Shown here: piece by piece, positions 47,213 to 58,804 of the stretch | Numbering within the stretch: position 1 is the stretch's first letter | How the letters are laid out: each line of letters starts with the position of its first letter | Source of the DNA: Membranipora membranacea | Lineage: Eukaryota; Bryozoa; Gymnolaemata; Cheilostomatida; Membraniporidae | DNA length: 64,000 nucleotides | Assembly: GCA_914767715.1 (NCBI GenBank) | Contig: OU612075.1 | Coordinates: forward strand, 10,538,001-10,602,000 | Reading direction: 5' to 3' | Position numbers and translations under genes: made by a program | Notes under the pieces: model-generated | Database searches by the model: none | The model's input: the letters and a program-made list of their open reading frames with translations, nothing else | Told to the model about the DNA's origin: nothing

Positions 47213-49270
47213 ATGAATCAATGTATCCAAACATATAAGTTAATGGTAAAATGTGTTTTGATGTATAATTCATTTGAGGTTAGTAGAGAAACGATACCTT
47301 ATCATTCAACAAAAATGATAGATAGTCTATTATGGCTCGCCATATATTTACGGAGTTGTCTTAACAAGATCAATGTGGGCACAACTGTTAACTACAAACG
47401 AGCTCACCAAAATAGTAAACCATGGGTAAACAGAAGCATTACTGATCTTGTTACACTGAAACACCAGATGGCGAGAGATGGCAATAAACCAATGATGCAT
47501 AAACTCAAGAAAGACATAAAAAAATAACTCATCAAATCTCAAAAGAAATATGTCAAACTTGCTCAAGAACCAGCCAATGCATGGACAGAAATAAAAAAGC
47601 TCAGTGGTTTCACTAACAACCCACCAACCATTAAACCATCTCCTATATATCCAGCGGAGGACCTGAACAAATTCTTCTGCAGATATGAGAAAACAGATCC
47701 CACCAAACCAAAACCTAATCACACCAACCCCCATACACCCTTATCTGATATACCAGAAACTGATGTACTGATGCAGCTTCGTCGACTGAACCCCAGAAAG
47801 GGCCCCGGCCCAGATGGTATCCTGCCTAAGATGATCAAGTTGTGTGCTTACCAACTAGCACCTGTACTTACTGGCATCTTCAACTGCAGCATACAGCAAG
47901 GAGAGGTACCCAGTATATGGAAAACTGCAGAGATCAGACCACTGCCAAAAGTAAGCAAACTTAAGCAGCTCAAAGACTATAGGCCAATAGCTTTAACTAG
48001 TTGTTTATGTAAATCCTTAGAGCGTTTGATAAAGTCATACATTACTACTAATACTGTTTCAGATGCATTACAATTTGCATACAAGTCTCATAGGTCTACT
48101 CAAGATGCTGTTTTGCAACTTGCTTCTTATGTAACTAAGTTCATTGATGCTGGGGCTGGCAATTATTGTTTATGGATTTTTCGTCCGCCTTTAATACGAT
48201 ATGTGTAGCTAAGTTAGTTGAAAAACTGACACACTTGGACTCTAATGTCACTTCATGGATTTCAAGTTTTTTAACTGACCGCACTCAATATGCTAAATTT
48301 GACTCAGATTGTTCTAGACGTATGACCACTAATACTGGTACTCCTCAGGGTACAGTTTTGTCACCACTGCTTCTCTCGATATATACTGATATTATCACTT
48401 CTGCTACCTCAAATTACACGGTGCTAATATATGCTGATGACACGGTTATTATAGGAAATATTCAGTCTGATAGTGATTTTATATTATACGAAGAAAAAGT
48501 TAATATAATTTGCATACTTTGTAATAATAGCGATCTTTTACTGACTCCAACCAAGACACACGAAATGAATTTTACCACAAGCCGTGATCCACCTGTTTTT
48601 CCTCAAGTATATATTGATAACTGTGCTATTGAAACAACAGAGGATGTTTTATACCTAGGAGTACACATTGATTCCAAACTACGATTTTCTAAACAAGCCA
48701 CATCAGTTGAGTCAAAATGCAGACAACTCATGTATATTTTAAAACGTTTCGCATTCTATGATGCATCTGAGCAATTACTTTGCCAGCTTTTCCGTTCTTT
48801 CATCGAGTCATGCCTTTTATACTGTCTACCTGTGTTCTTTAACAATTTATTTGACTATGATAAGAATGCACTCGGAAAGATTTATCATATAGCAAACTCT
48901 TATGGTGCATCAGTAGGGACTCTAGACAATCGAATATCGTAGCGTTTTAAACGATACTGTATGCTTATATTACATGATGATGACCACCCTTTCCATAATT
49001 TTATTTCTAAACTTCCGTCTGGTAGACTCTGTGCATATAAATCAAGATGTGCATGTGGTAGTAACAGTTTTACTAGACACTATATAAATTTTATCAATAC
49101 TGTGATAGCTGGTTCCTGAGAGTAGATCTTGAGTAGCAAACTGCTTTTATCGTAGACTTTATTTTTTTTTAGTATCATCGTCTTTTTTTCTACTATTTAT
49201 TCACAGAGTGGCAATCTAAGTTTTATCTCGCCAATTTTTTTGTTAAAAATTGTGTGACAAATAAATAATC
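47213..49270 (+). pseudogene. second LINE-type retrotransposon, truncated and broken
   Basis: Reverse transcriptase motifs are RKGPGPDGILPKMI, KDYRPIALTSCLCKSLER, NTGTPQGTVLSPLL and the catalytic IYADDTVIIG, followed by the thumb region GVHIDSKLRFSKQ. Breaks: TAA at 47525-47527 after KKDIKK, a frameshift near 48165-48175 between NYCLWIF and MDFSSAFNTI, and a TAG at 48940-48942 after NRIS; the same frame then continues to about 49119. The endonuclease is missing. The 3' end shows CAAATAAATAATCAATCAG. The motifs fit the CR1/Rex-Babar-like group; it is not a copy of the LINE at 12256. Confidence 0.85.
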
Positions 49271-50317
49271 AATCAGCTACATAAAGTTTCATCCTAGACT
49301 TTCATAATAATATTGGTTTTCTAACAGCCGCCTATTGCACTCGCCACTCAGGAGTTAGCGCATACTTTTTTACCATATAAAAAAACAATATTTTCATATA
49401 ACAATGCAGGCATTGAATAATTATCATAATTAAAGTAAATGTCAAGTTTTATCATCACATTTTGAGTGCACTGACAATGGTAAGATTGATATGAATTGAG
49501 TTGAGGTAGGGCGAAGGGAATTCCATTCTCCCTGGTTGAGGCAAAGCTAGTTCTAACCTGACAGTAACCTAAATCAGTCCGTTATCTATTCAACCAAAAG
49601 AATGTAGGAGAATTATACCAATGATTATTCCAAAAATGTTAAAATAAGACTGTAATATCTCAAACATAATGTGGCCGTAATTATTTAAATATTCTGAAAT
49701 TCATTCTCTCACTACTTTCAATCTTATTTTCGTCCGATAAAGAAACTAATGTCTGCCTTTACTATATAAATAATGGTATGGGTTTGATCTCATCACAGCA
49801 ATAATAAATGGGAAAGACTGTCCAAATAATTACCAGGCTATTCATCCGAGCAAGTCAAGTTCTTTACTCTTTTTATAAATGATAAACACCTGATAACAGT
49901 TTGTTAATGCTCTGTTTTCTGCACTTTTGCTGTTTTTTTCTTAATTTTTCTGTCGAAATGTATGAGATTACAGAACAAAATGCTTCTACTGATGGAGCAA
50001 CAGATGCAGAAGCGACGCGATAAAGGAGAACACAAGGTGAGAGGTATACACTCAAGGATGCTGAGGGCTGGAACAATCAACGAAGCAAGCTCCCCCAGTG
50101 GGAGTTGAACCTACAACTCCTGCAGCATTAATCGCCTAGAAGAAAATAGCAAATACGCTAACCGATTGCACTCTCTTGCCATCTCACCATCCCCAGGGTG
50201 TCAATGCCATCACTCCAAGTCACAATCTCCACTTTTTAATTGGCGATAATAATCTTTTTGCTGTAAAAGTCTCAATTTGGACAGGTACAGCACAATCAGG
50301 AAAGAAAATTGATATGA
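49271..50317. other. insert without counterpart in unit A-B
   Basis: About 1 kb of AT-rich DNA between the LINE and the point where homology to 8880 resumes (TATGATAAAGAC). It contains the tRNA-like sequence at 50089-50182 and nothing else recognised. Confidence 0.5.
50089..50182 (-). mobile_element. tRNA-like sequence, probable SINE head
   Basis: On the minus strand it reads GGCAAGAGAGTGCAATCGG, then GTTAGCG, a spacer, and AGGTTCAACTCCCAC, resembling A and B boxes of a tRNA with an enlarged middle. The ends GGCAAGAG and CACTGGGGG do not pair as an acceptor stem, so it is not a functional tRNA gene. It differs from the SINE in the TRIM introns. Confidence 0.45.
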
Positions 50318-51500
50318 TAAAGACGCAGCATCTATAGAGTGCAAATATCTCAGGTATTCAATGTATGTATAAAGACTTAATTGCAAAGAAATACAAGTGG
50401 GGATCCCTGCTTATCCATACCAAGTAATATAAGATATTATATTGAAAACAGTCTAAATCGTTAATTTTTCACATTCCAAAATTTTCAACAGCTTCATGAA
50501 ACCAAATTTCTTTTAGTTATCGGTTTTGGAAGAAATTTCCCTAAAGTGAAAGGCCAAATGAGCAACGGATCTCAGCATAGTGATGGGGAGAATTACTATC
50601 AAAAAGCATAGCTCATTGAGATTGAGAACCCCCAATATTGAGTTTGTTATCGTACTATTATTCGATGCTTGTAATGATTGAACCTATCACTGCTATATGA
50701 TAAGCAGTATTGTAAGACCTTGGCTAGCTATGGATTTTGTTCGACCTTATCTTATCTAACTCAATACTCCAAATTCTAGATCTCAGCAGTGTTTGTTCAA
50801 CATTGGTCTAACCAGACGAGATGTAAAACATCATTGACAGGTCCAGTGCATGTGCGAGTTATAGGTACGGAAAATATTTAAAATGATGAATTTGGAGTTG
50901 TCCTTCAGGATGGGGTATTTCAGCTAAAACCTTTCAAAACCATTCAGATATTGTTCAGCGCAAATCTCATTGAAAGAGACCGAAGTATGAGTCATCACCA
51001 TACGAATATTTGATTCTATGTGATACTTTAACCTCACTGCTATGAGATAAGCAGCATGGTAAAACTTTTGCATTTGTTAGAGCTCTTATCTTATCTTACT
51101 CGTGACACAACATTTTAGAATAGCATTGCGTGTCCTGTCTCCCAACTGAACAGTTTCAGTTTTCCGGGTAGAGAAATCTTAGGTAAGTAATTCTTAATTT
51201 TCCTATGGTTCTATATTTGATTAGAACACCTAACATGTTCCAAGTAGGTCACCAATATGAATAATTGGAAGAGCTAATCTAGTATAGTAGATGCTAAGAT
51301 AGCCATCTGAAGGTTCTCAGATGTAAAGGTTTAGTTGAAATTAGCAAGGAAGTGAGAGTTTGGAAGAGCCGAACGGACAAGAAGTGGGAATCCTAAGTTT
51401 GTTTGTTGACAGCTGTGATTGCGCTGAAATGCTGTTGGAGTCACGAGTTTACCTTTCATTATGTGAACTTTCCTCATGTTATGACTGAATGGTGAGTACT
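50318..51500. other. upstream region of copy E
   Basis: Homologous to 8880-10435 upstream of B but without the SINE at 10023 and with many small changes. No gene seen. Confidence 0.5.
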
Positions 51501-51617
51501 AGATCAATTTTGATCTACTTTGCCTGCATTCTGGTTTGGCTCCCCCCCCCCACTGGTCCGTCAGCGTGACCAGTGGACAGGGAACAACTCCGAATGCAGG
51601 ATAATGAATCAAACTTG
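51501..51617. mobile_element. palindromic MITE upstream of copy E
   Basis: Counterpart of 10436-10552, including a C run at 51541-51551. Confidence 0.45.
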
Positions 51618-51693
51618 GCGAAGGTGAGGCTTATAGCTAACACTAACAACTTTTAATTTTAGTTGCAGATTGTCGGAATAAAGTAAAAAAGTG

Positions 51694-54600
51694 ATGGAGA
51701 ATATAAAGGTAATAGTAACCAAAGAGACAGCCTGTGGATTCTGTGGTCTGACATTATATGAGATACAGGAACCAAGAGCTCTACCCTGTGGTCACACTCA
51801 TGTTACTGAGTGTATCCATGTCAACTATCAGAATAAGGAGATAGAATGCAAAGTCTGCAGGTAAGGCCATTAGAGTCATAACCTCTAAAATAAGTTTTGT
51901 GTTGGAATAGTTTGGTGGTGCCAAGGTGCTTGTTTTTCATTTGATATTGTCATCGCTAGGCATAACAATATCCTTCACTTAGAGTAGGTTTTGTTGCAGA
52001 TGCATTTCACACAGGAAGTCCAGCAAATGATCCTCACACAACAGCATCTAAAGTCTAAGCGAATGCTATATATTTATAGGGAAACCTTCAAAGACATAGA
52101 CATCAGAGCACTACCCACAATTCCTGAGCACCTTGTACAGGAAGTGTTGGCCGATACAGAGTTGGGATTACCATCAGCAGGAAGAGAATGTAATCGATGT
52201 GAGGATGAGAAAGTGAAGGCTGTGGTCCGTTGTGCTGACTGTAAGAAAAGGTTCTGTCACCAACATGCCGAGGTAGGGACCCATCAACTGCAAGTCAGTA
52301 TAGAAATATGTACGAATTTGTTTGTCTTGTGAAACTCATAAATACAACTACAATACCCGACACTCGTTGCTTAGTTGGGTAGCCTAATGGATAAGTTGAA
52401 TCTTTATATCGGAATACTAATTTTCATCCTGGTTCTGATTCTGAGTTTAAAATAATCACATACCTGAACAAATTAATTATATAATACCTTATAATTCGAT
52501 GAGATGGTATTATGTATTTATTTATACAGGAGCACTTGTTCCATGTCAGCGATCATGTACTTCTGCCAATAGAAGACAACCTGACTGAAGAAAGATACGA
52601 GATAAAAAGATGTCAAACGCACAAAAAGTTTGCGCTTGATGAGATTTGCAGGCATTGCAAAGAGCAGTTTTGTAGCAGATGTGACATTAGGGGAAGATGT
52701 ATTGCTTTAAACGCAGAGAGAGATGAAAGTGAGTTTGCTAAGCAAGGTTGATATGGAACTAGTAGAAGTTGATTGTTACCGGTCCTGTTTGATTGATTGA
52801 TGGTTAGTTTTGAGTAGACGCTAGGCCTGGTTATAGGCAAAAATGAAGAGACACTAACGCCTTCACAGATTCAGTTTTTTGTGTCTGGTAATAAAGTCCC
52901 GTGCGGAAATAAAAACCCTCAGAAACAACGCTGTACTTTGAGTTGTTACATGCTTTTCATTTTAGGCAAAGGTCATGAGGTTGTCCCACTTAAAAATGTG
53001 ACCGAAGGAATGAGGGAGAAACTTCGAAAGCTGTCTCAGAATACTTTCGACAAAATAAAAAGATGTAGAGACATTGAAAAGTCTGGCTGGAGGCGTCTAG
53101 CTGATCTCGAAGCTCATACCGAGAACATCTATCAGGAGATTGATGCAATGGCTGAAAACATGGTGTGTTTTATTTATATGCCTGATACTAGTCTTAGTGC
53201 TCAGACAGCTCCAATATGGGTTAGTGGCACGACATTATCAACCACCCATTTCCACGGTGAAAATGGGTGGTTGATAATGTAATGCCACTACTTCGCATTG
53301 GAGTCTGAGAACTTAGATTAGTCTGAAATATAAAGATATTACTTGGAAAGTTGTCATGTCATATCTTGGAAGACAATCCTTTCCATTAGTAAACAATTTA
53401 AGATTATCGATTATTATGCAGTTCGGACAAACCTTGGCCTATTGTCAATTAAACAATGAAAAAATCACAGATCTCAAAATTGTTTCTAATTACAAAAGAA
53501 ATTAAATGATACCAAATTTTCATCATGGTTTTTTGTATTCTAAATGCAATTCGAGATGATTGTCAATGTCTATATGAAGGTTGCAAGAGCAACTTTGAGT
53601 TTAAGGCTTTAAAAATCTTGAATCGATGGGTGTTTAATTGCAATTACCATTTCTTCAACCATTGGCAGATTCAGCGAATCAGAAGAGAAGCAGATGACCT
53701 GAAGACAGAATTTACAGACCATCTTAGTGAGTCAACTGAGAAAGTAGGCAAGTTTTCTGAGGAGATGCTGCTGAACACCACAGTTTTAGATGACCTGTAT
53801 ATCTACTGTTCTCAACTAGCAGATAGAAGAGCAGACCAGCAGCTTCTAGAAGAGTTTGATGAGGTGTCTTCAAACCTAACACAAACAAATGACAACATGG
53901 AGTATGAGAAACAGGTCGCGCTCAAAATACCCTATATGCATACAGGTAATAACTTTGCATACAGGTATATTATATATTATTATAATGGAGTTGACTAACA
54001 TATATATATATATATATGTATGTATATGTGTGTATATACTAATACCTGCACATACGGGGCAATGACCACAATTACCAAGGGGTAAATAACCGATAGAGCT
54101 GGATTAACGATAAAGCGATTAAATATAGCGATAGAGCTGGATTAACGGATTAGACTGATATTATGTTCCTTCCTGTTTCAGTGTTTGGGTCTAGGTCCTT
54201 TAGGAGTAGGAGGTAGCTCAGTTGGTTAGAGCATCGTCTTCAACACACAAGTGATGAAGGTCGTGGGTTCGAATCCTACTGAAGTCTATCATGTACTGGG
54301 GTTAGGTTGGCCCCCAGGTGTGCTCCAACCTGCCTGCAAACTGAGAGCAAAACTGGCGCAGCCTTGCTATTAAGGCAAAAAATATTTTGCCGCCCATGCT
54401 TTGGGATTTGGCATGTGGTTTGACATCTGATTTTGATTAACTTTTTAATCAACCTTTAGGAATATGTAGACATGACCAGGGAAATTGGAACAAGTTAGTG
54501 GAAAAAAGTTAGAGCTAGAAACTAAAAGTACAAATGGATTGCAGCACGCAGTCCACATGTGACTGTAGGGATAAGCTTACACATGTTTATAATGATAGTA

Positions 54601-55648
54601 GTCGAAAACTATCTAATCTCCAGTTTGATTGTTATTTTCCAGGTCCAGGCTCAGTGAATTTGAGTGGAGAAATGGGATTCCTACCAACAGCCATAACACA
54701 TGTAAAGCAAGAGAAAACAGGTGATTGCTGCATTGGGGTGAGCTGGACGCACGACGACAGAATACTTTGCACCAGAAGAGTCGGCCTTGAGATTAGAGAC
54801 CCTGTTGACTTGAAACTACAGAAGCAACACCTAGATAATAACTACAGATATCCCACTGCTACTCTTTGTGGAAGCAAACTGTTTATCAATGCCGCTACAT
54901 CTGACCTTAAGAAACACATAACCTTTTCTGGATCACTCGAGCAACCTACTCGTTCTATATTACACAGTGATGTCACTGTTGGACAAGCTCTTCCTACCCA
55001 AGTGTCAGCAAACAAAAACCAAGTAGCAACCATTGACCGAGCCAATAACATGTTAAAATTCTTTTCAACTATTAATGAAGAGCACCAGTTTGACATTCAG
55101 CTGCCAGAAGGACAGGACCCATATGGAGTTCATCTCACATCTGATGCAGCACTAGTGACTTTGTTAGAAGAAGGGAAGCTGTGTAAATATGCTCTGTCAC
55201 CATCACCAGACCCAATCTGGACATATGAAGGACTGGAGGGACCTACAGGAGTAACAACAGATGAGTCAGGCTCCATCTATGTAGCAAGTGCGCGCGAACC
55301 CACAATCAACATCATCTCAGCTGAAGGTAAGTATTATTAGCAAACCAGACAGCGTTAATTTAGTTTTAGTTGATTATTTTATTTGAATATATTTAGAGTT
55401 CAAATCTTAAATTTGGATGTGGCCTAATATGAATTTATTTGAGATGTTTAAACACCACTTTAGTTTGTAACTGAAAAATATCACAATACAAAGTTTGGTT
55501 ACCACTTGTAGGTGAGAAGATAAGAGAGCTGACTCATGAGAAGCTACAGGAGTGTATGTATTCCAAGATCTCAGATATAGCTGTTAGAGATGGGAAGATG
55601 GTGTTAGCATGTGAGTGGGAGGGTGTCATGCTCTTCAATATGAGCTAG
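51694..55648 (+). CDS. TRIM-like gene, copy E, with altered RING
   Basis: Seven coding exons, 623 aa: 51694-51860, 52080-52272, 52530-52746, 52966-53162, 53669-53945, 54643-55326, 55512-55648. It is closest to copy B in its 5' end (MENIK start), B-box 2 and coiled-coil exons. In the RING the motif GHTQCTEC of the other copies is GHTHVTEC, because of a small change in CACTCATGTTACT; the fifth zinc ligand (Cys) is gone. B-box 1 has VVRCADC instead of VVCCADC, which leaves the expected ligands. The last exon is two codons shorter (ECMYSKISD). All frames are open, so it may be an expressed protein with weakened or no ligase activity. Confidence 0.87.
53187..53322. mobile_element. foldback MITE in coiled-coil intron of copy E
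   Basis: Same hairpin and place as 16638-16774, with perfect inner arms ACATTATCAACCACCCAT and complement, and a few independent changes. Confidence 0.75.
53998..54032. repeat. (TA)n/(GTATA)n microsatellite in copy E intron
   Basis: TA tract followed by TGTATGTATATGTGTG, in the conserved intron position. Confidence 0.85.
54209..54452 (+). mobile_element. tRNA-derived SINE in copy E intron
   Basis: Complete form flanked by CCTTTAGGAGTA (54197-54208) and CCTTTAGGAATA (54453-54464). About 55 bp upstream, AAGCGAT / GATAGAGCTGGATTAACG is partly duplicated at 54090-54140. Confidence 0.85.
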
Positions 55649-57100
55649 TTAAAGAGATTAACTAGATACAGACTGTCAACAGCGCCAGCACTCGTTTATC
55701 CACCGATATGTCAACAACTACTCAAAACTAATGACCCAGGAAAAAAGTTTTGTGTGAATGAGATTTTGTGATTAGCAAACTAGAAGTGCTGTTCACAAAT
55801 TGACAACCATTTTGACATGAAATGCTTCATATACTCAATATTTCCGACCAATCACTTCACCAAATATTCTCTTGTCTGTTTTAGATGAAGTGATGGGTAG
55901 GTTTTATGCATGATAAAAGCCCTCAATCCCTCCACATCTGATAATAATATAATATATATTTTCAACCCCAAGTTAATTCAAAATTGTGTTTCGCATGAAT
56001 AAATTTTAGGGCAATCAACGTAATGTATATTTCAACCAGCGTGAATCAGGTACAGCTTAGACATTCGCCCAATCTGATCACCGCACACTATCCTGTCAGA
56101 TAGACATTGAATGTGTGGTATTGAAAAAAAAGGATTTGTAAATTTTATGTGTGTTATGTTGGTGAGAGTAGGGTTAGGCCAATCACTCAGCTATGATGTG
56201 GCAAGATGATATATCACTTCTAATTCGGTCATCGAAATAAATGTCTTGATTCGATTGTTGACTAGTTTTTAGAGATGAAATGGTAACATATATACATAGC
56301 CTACCTTGATCCTCGCCTTGGAAGCAGAGTCTGATACGCTTTTCTTCACTTAGTTGGTCAAAGTTTGTTCGTGAAAGATTTTGCTGGCAACTCGTTTAAT
56401 CAGGCTCAATATATCTGTATGTAGGATGCACACTTTCAGGTGATGAGAATACTTCGTAAGGTGAACAGATACTTCAACTTTGGCATATTGCTCCTCACTG
56501 TGTATGAAATAGTAAATAAGATGTGTCCATTAAATTTCATCCTAAATATTCAATCTTTAGTTAATGCTCGGACGTCATAAGTTGGTTCACAAATTTTATT
56601 GTTGTGATAACAACACTTCCATTCTCTTCTGCCGGCCTATGTCAGAGTGCAGTATTTTGTTTCAAACGTTAATGTTGCGGGTCGGTGGTAGTCAGCTTAC
56701 GCCTTCCCTAAGACCAAATTGCAGCACTGTCCAAAAATCCGATCACTATGTAAAATACTCTTGGCTTTTTGCCATTATCAAACAAGCAGAATATTGAATT
56801 GTCAGCACATATGCGTGTGTTGAATCATAATCGCCAATGTTTCAAACATAAAAACCAGATTATTGAGCTGGTAAACTCTGCATTACTGCACATTTAGCAA
56901 TGAAAGTTGCAAACTTGATGAGAAGCAAGTTTTCGTATATATATGTCAAGATTTTGACAATTTTCTAGCTCATAATCAATAGCAGTACAGGATTTAGGTG
57001 GTATAGCGGTACGAATCCTGTTGCTCTCTGATGTTGATGTACAGAGGATGTTGAGGGAGCTGAATGCTCGGCTAGCTGAGGTATAACTGTACAGCATCAC
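55649..57100. other. 3' flank of copy E with partner-gene remnants
   Basis: Up to about 56370 it is homologous to the other TRIM flanks. The partner exon remnant starts at 56305 on the minus strand (FDQLSEEKRIRLCFQGEDQ) but its 5' side has diverged. At 56894-57000 the minus strand shows a decayed, frame-shifted relative of the 28510-28782 ORF (LLIKFATFIAKCAVMQSLPA). No intact gene. Confidence 0.45.
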
Positions 57101-58284
57101 AAGCTGACTGGTAGAGTAGGCGTCATGATAGTGTAGACGCTGGAGTGAGTTGCTCTGTGGTTGGTGTGTGGGTTGGCATGAGTGTTGAGTCAGCTTCTAG
57201 CACTAGACATTATCCAGAAATAAAGTTTCACTGTTCTGGACTACAAGGCTTCTTGATTTATTTACACTTATAGTATCACAGGATCACAGGTTTTATTCTA
57301 ATCCCCGAAGGTTCCGTGAAACTGGAATAGAAAATGGTGCAATTAATGTAGTGCATAAAAATGTGGCTCATTCAATAAAAATGCCGTTAATAATTAACTA
57401 TTCAATTTAACGCAAACTATAAGAAACAATATACTCACAGATCAAATAAACACAAATCTAAACCCTATTAATTAATTTTGAATGTACCGAGAAATAAAAG
57501 AGATATTAAGTCAAGTGAACTTGGACTCGAATTATTTTAACCTACAGAAAACAGGATTTAATTTAAAACATACCTTTTTGCTCCTTGAGTAAATCCCCAA
57601 ATATCACCTTTGCCCAGAAAAATAGATAAATATAGTTATAAAGTTTATACGCAACTCAAGTTTACTGAGCCTGTGAGGAAAACCTCACACACCAAGGCTC
57701 ACAGGGCAACTAAACGCTTGAGGAATTTGCTCGCCAAATTAATCCATCAGTGCAGATAATTGGACTCAAAACACAATAGCCCGGTACGGCACAAAGCTAT
57801 GCAGCTATGGCCAATTAGGCACAACTCCCAGTGAATGGCAAAGGATCTAAACCGCCGTGAAGCAGCCACACTCCCGGCAAAATCACCTTGTGATTTCTCC
57901 CATCAACCATGACTGAAGATCGCAAGGAAGAACTGATCAGAAAGAGAAAAAGAAGCCTAGGATATTTCTCATTCCATTCCAAACATTTGGCACACCAATC
58001 ATAAATACAAAAACTGACATTCGAGAGGTTTGATCGAGCAAACAAATTAATAAACAAACGGCAAGTTATTGAGGCAGCGACTGGCACTACCGAGAATAAA
58101 TACAAATGAGAAGTGCCTATCGCTGTATGAAATGATAATAAATGCAATGCAATACAATGATGAATTAGTACAGAGCAAAGCTTAACGAGTGAAAAATAAA
58201 CACCATGAGATGGGATGAAAAAGCAACAATTTGGAGTTGCTCCTCCATGAGTCCTGATATAAGTCTATTATTTACATTGTATCC
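57101..58284 (-). mobile_element. probable 3' non-coding end / LTR of a minus-strand BEL/Pao copy
   Basis: It lies directly downstream, in minus orientation, of the BEL/Pao integrase end. It has no gene; the minus-strand ORF at 57815-58147 has no support. LTR ends are not certain because a second LTR is not visible; the assignment is by position. Confidence 0.4.
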
Positions 58285-58640
58285 CTATGACAGAGCTTCA
58301 GATTCGAATAGGCACACCAGTTTGTTGACTGGGCGAGTGAATGTTGAGTGATTGTTACTGATTACATCATAACACAGAACTTTGAAAGATCTGACTAGAT
58401 TATCAACACTAGGTAAAACTTTGGTTATTCTTCCTAGTTTCCAAAAACGTCGACCACAGTCATCACTGAGAATAACGATGTCATTAATTGATTGATTGAT
58501 TGATTGATGGATTTTACCCATTTCTGTCTCTGCTGAAGATTTTGCACATATTCCTTATGCCATCTATTCCAGAATTTGTTGGCTAGCAGCTGTACTGCAC
58601 GCAATTTCTCTCTGGCATAGACGTCGCCATCATCAAAATT
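58285..58640 (-). pseudogene. BEL/Pao integrase C-terminal (DUF5641-like) fragment
   Basis: Minus-strand pieces read FWNRWHKEYVQNLQQRQKW, then, after a short interruption, NDIVILSDDCGRRFWKLGRI and RPVNKLVCL. These are the hallmarks of the BEL/Pao C-terminal domain. The interruption is a run of ATTG/CAAT tetramers at 58485-58508 that shifts the frame. At its upstream side the sequence passes into DNA similar to 61376-61570 at about 58656. Confidence 0.75.
58485..58508. repeat. (ATTG)n microsatellite
   Basis: Five to six copies of ATTG inside the BEL/Pao fragment. Confidence 0.85.
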
Positions 58641-58655
58641 ACCAGGCATAGGTAA

Positions 58656-58795
58656 AAGACTGTCTATGATCGGGTAGATACCAACAACCATCCCCATACT
58701 GGTCGGGCGTTCAAGGTAAAGTTTAAAGATAAGTAGTGTTAAAAGTTTTAAAAAGCGTATTTTGAGAAGTGGAGACACAATCTAGCTTGCCTGGA
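58656..58795 (+). pseudogene. partial direct copy of the exon region at 61376-61570
   Basis: GACTGTCTATGATC, CATCCCCATACTGGTC and CGGGCGTTCAAGGTAAAG occur in the same order as in the exon at 61319-61492, but with internal deletions, followed by matching intron sequence TTGAGAAGTGGAGACA. A decayed tandem copy of that exon. Confidence 0.65.
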
Positions 58796-58804
58796 TGGTA
58801 AATG

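Noticed and set aside
46915-47230. Minus-strand ORFs of about 100 codons rich in RLTTL repeats
   Set aside because: They run through the 15-bp minisatellite, whose period keeps the frame open; no other support.
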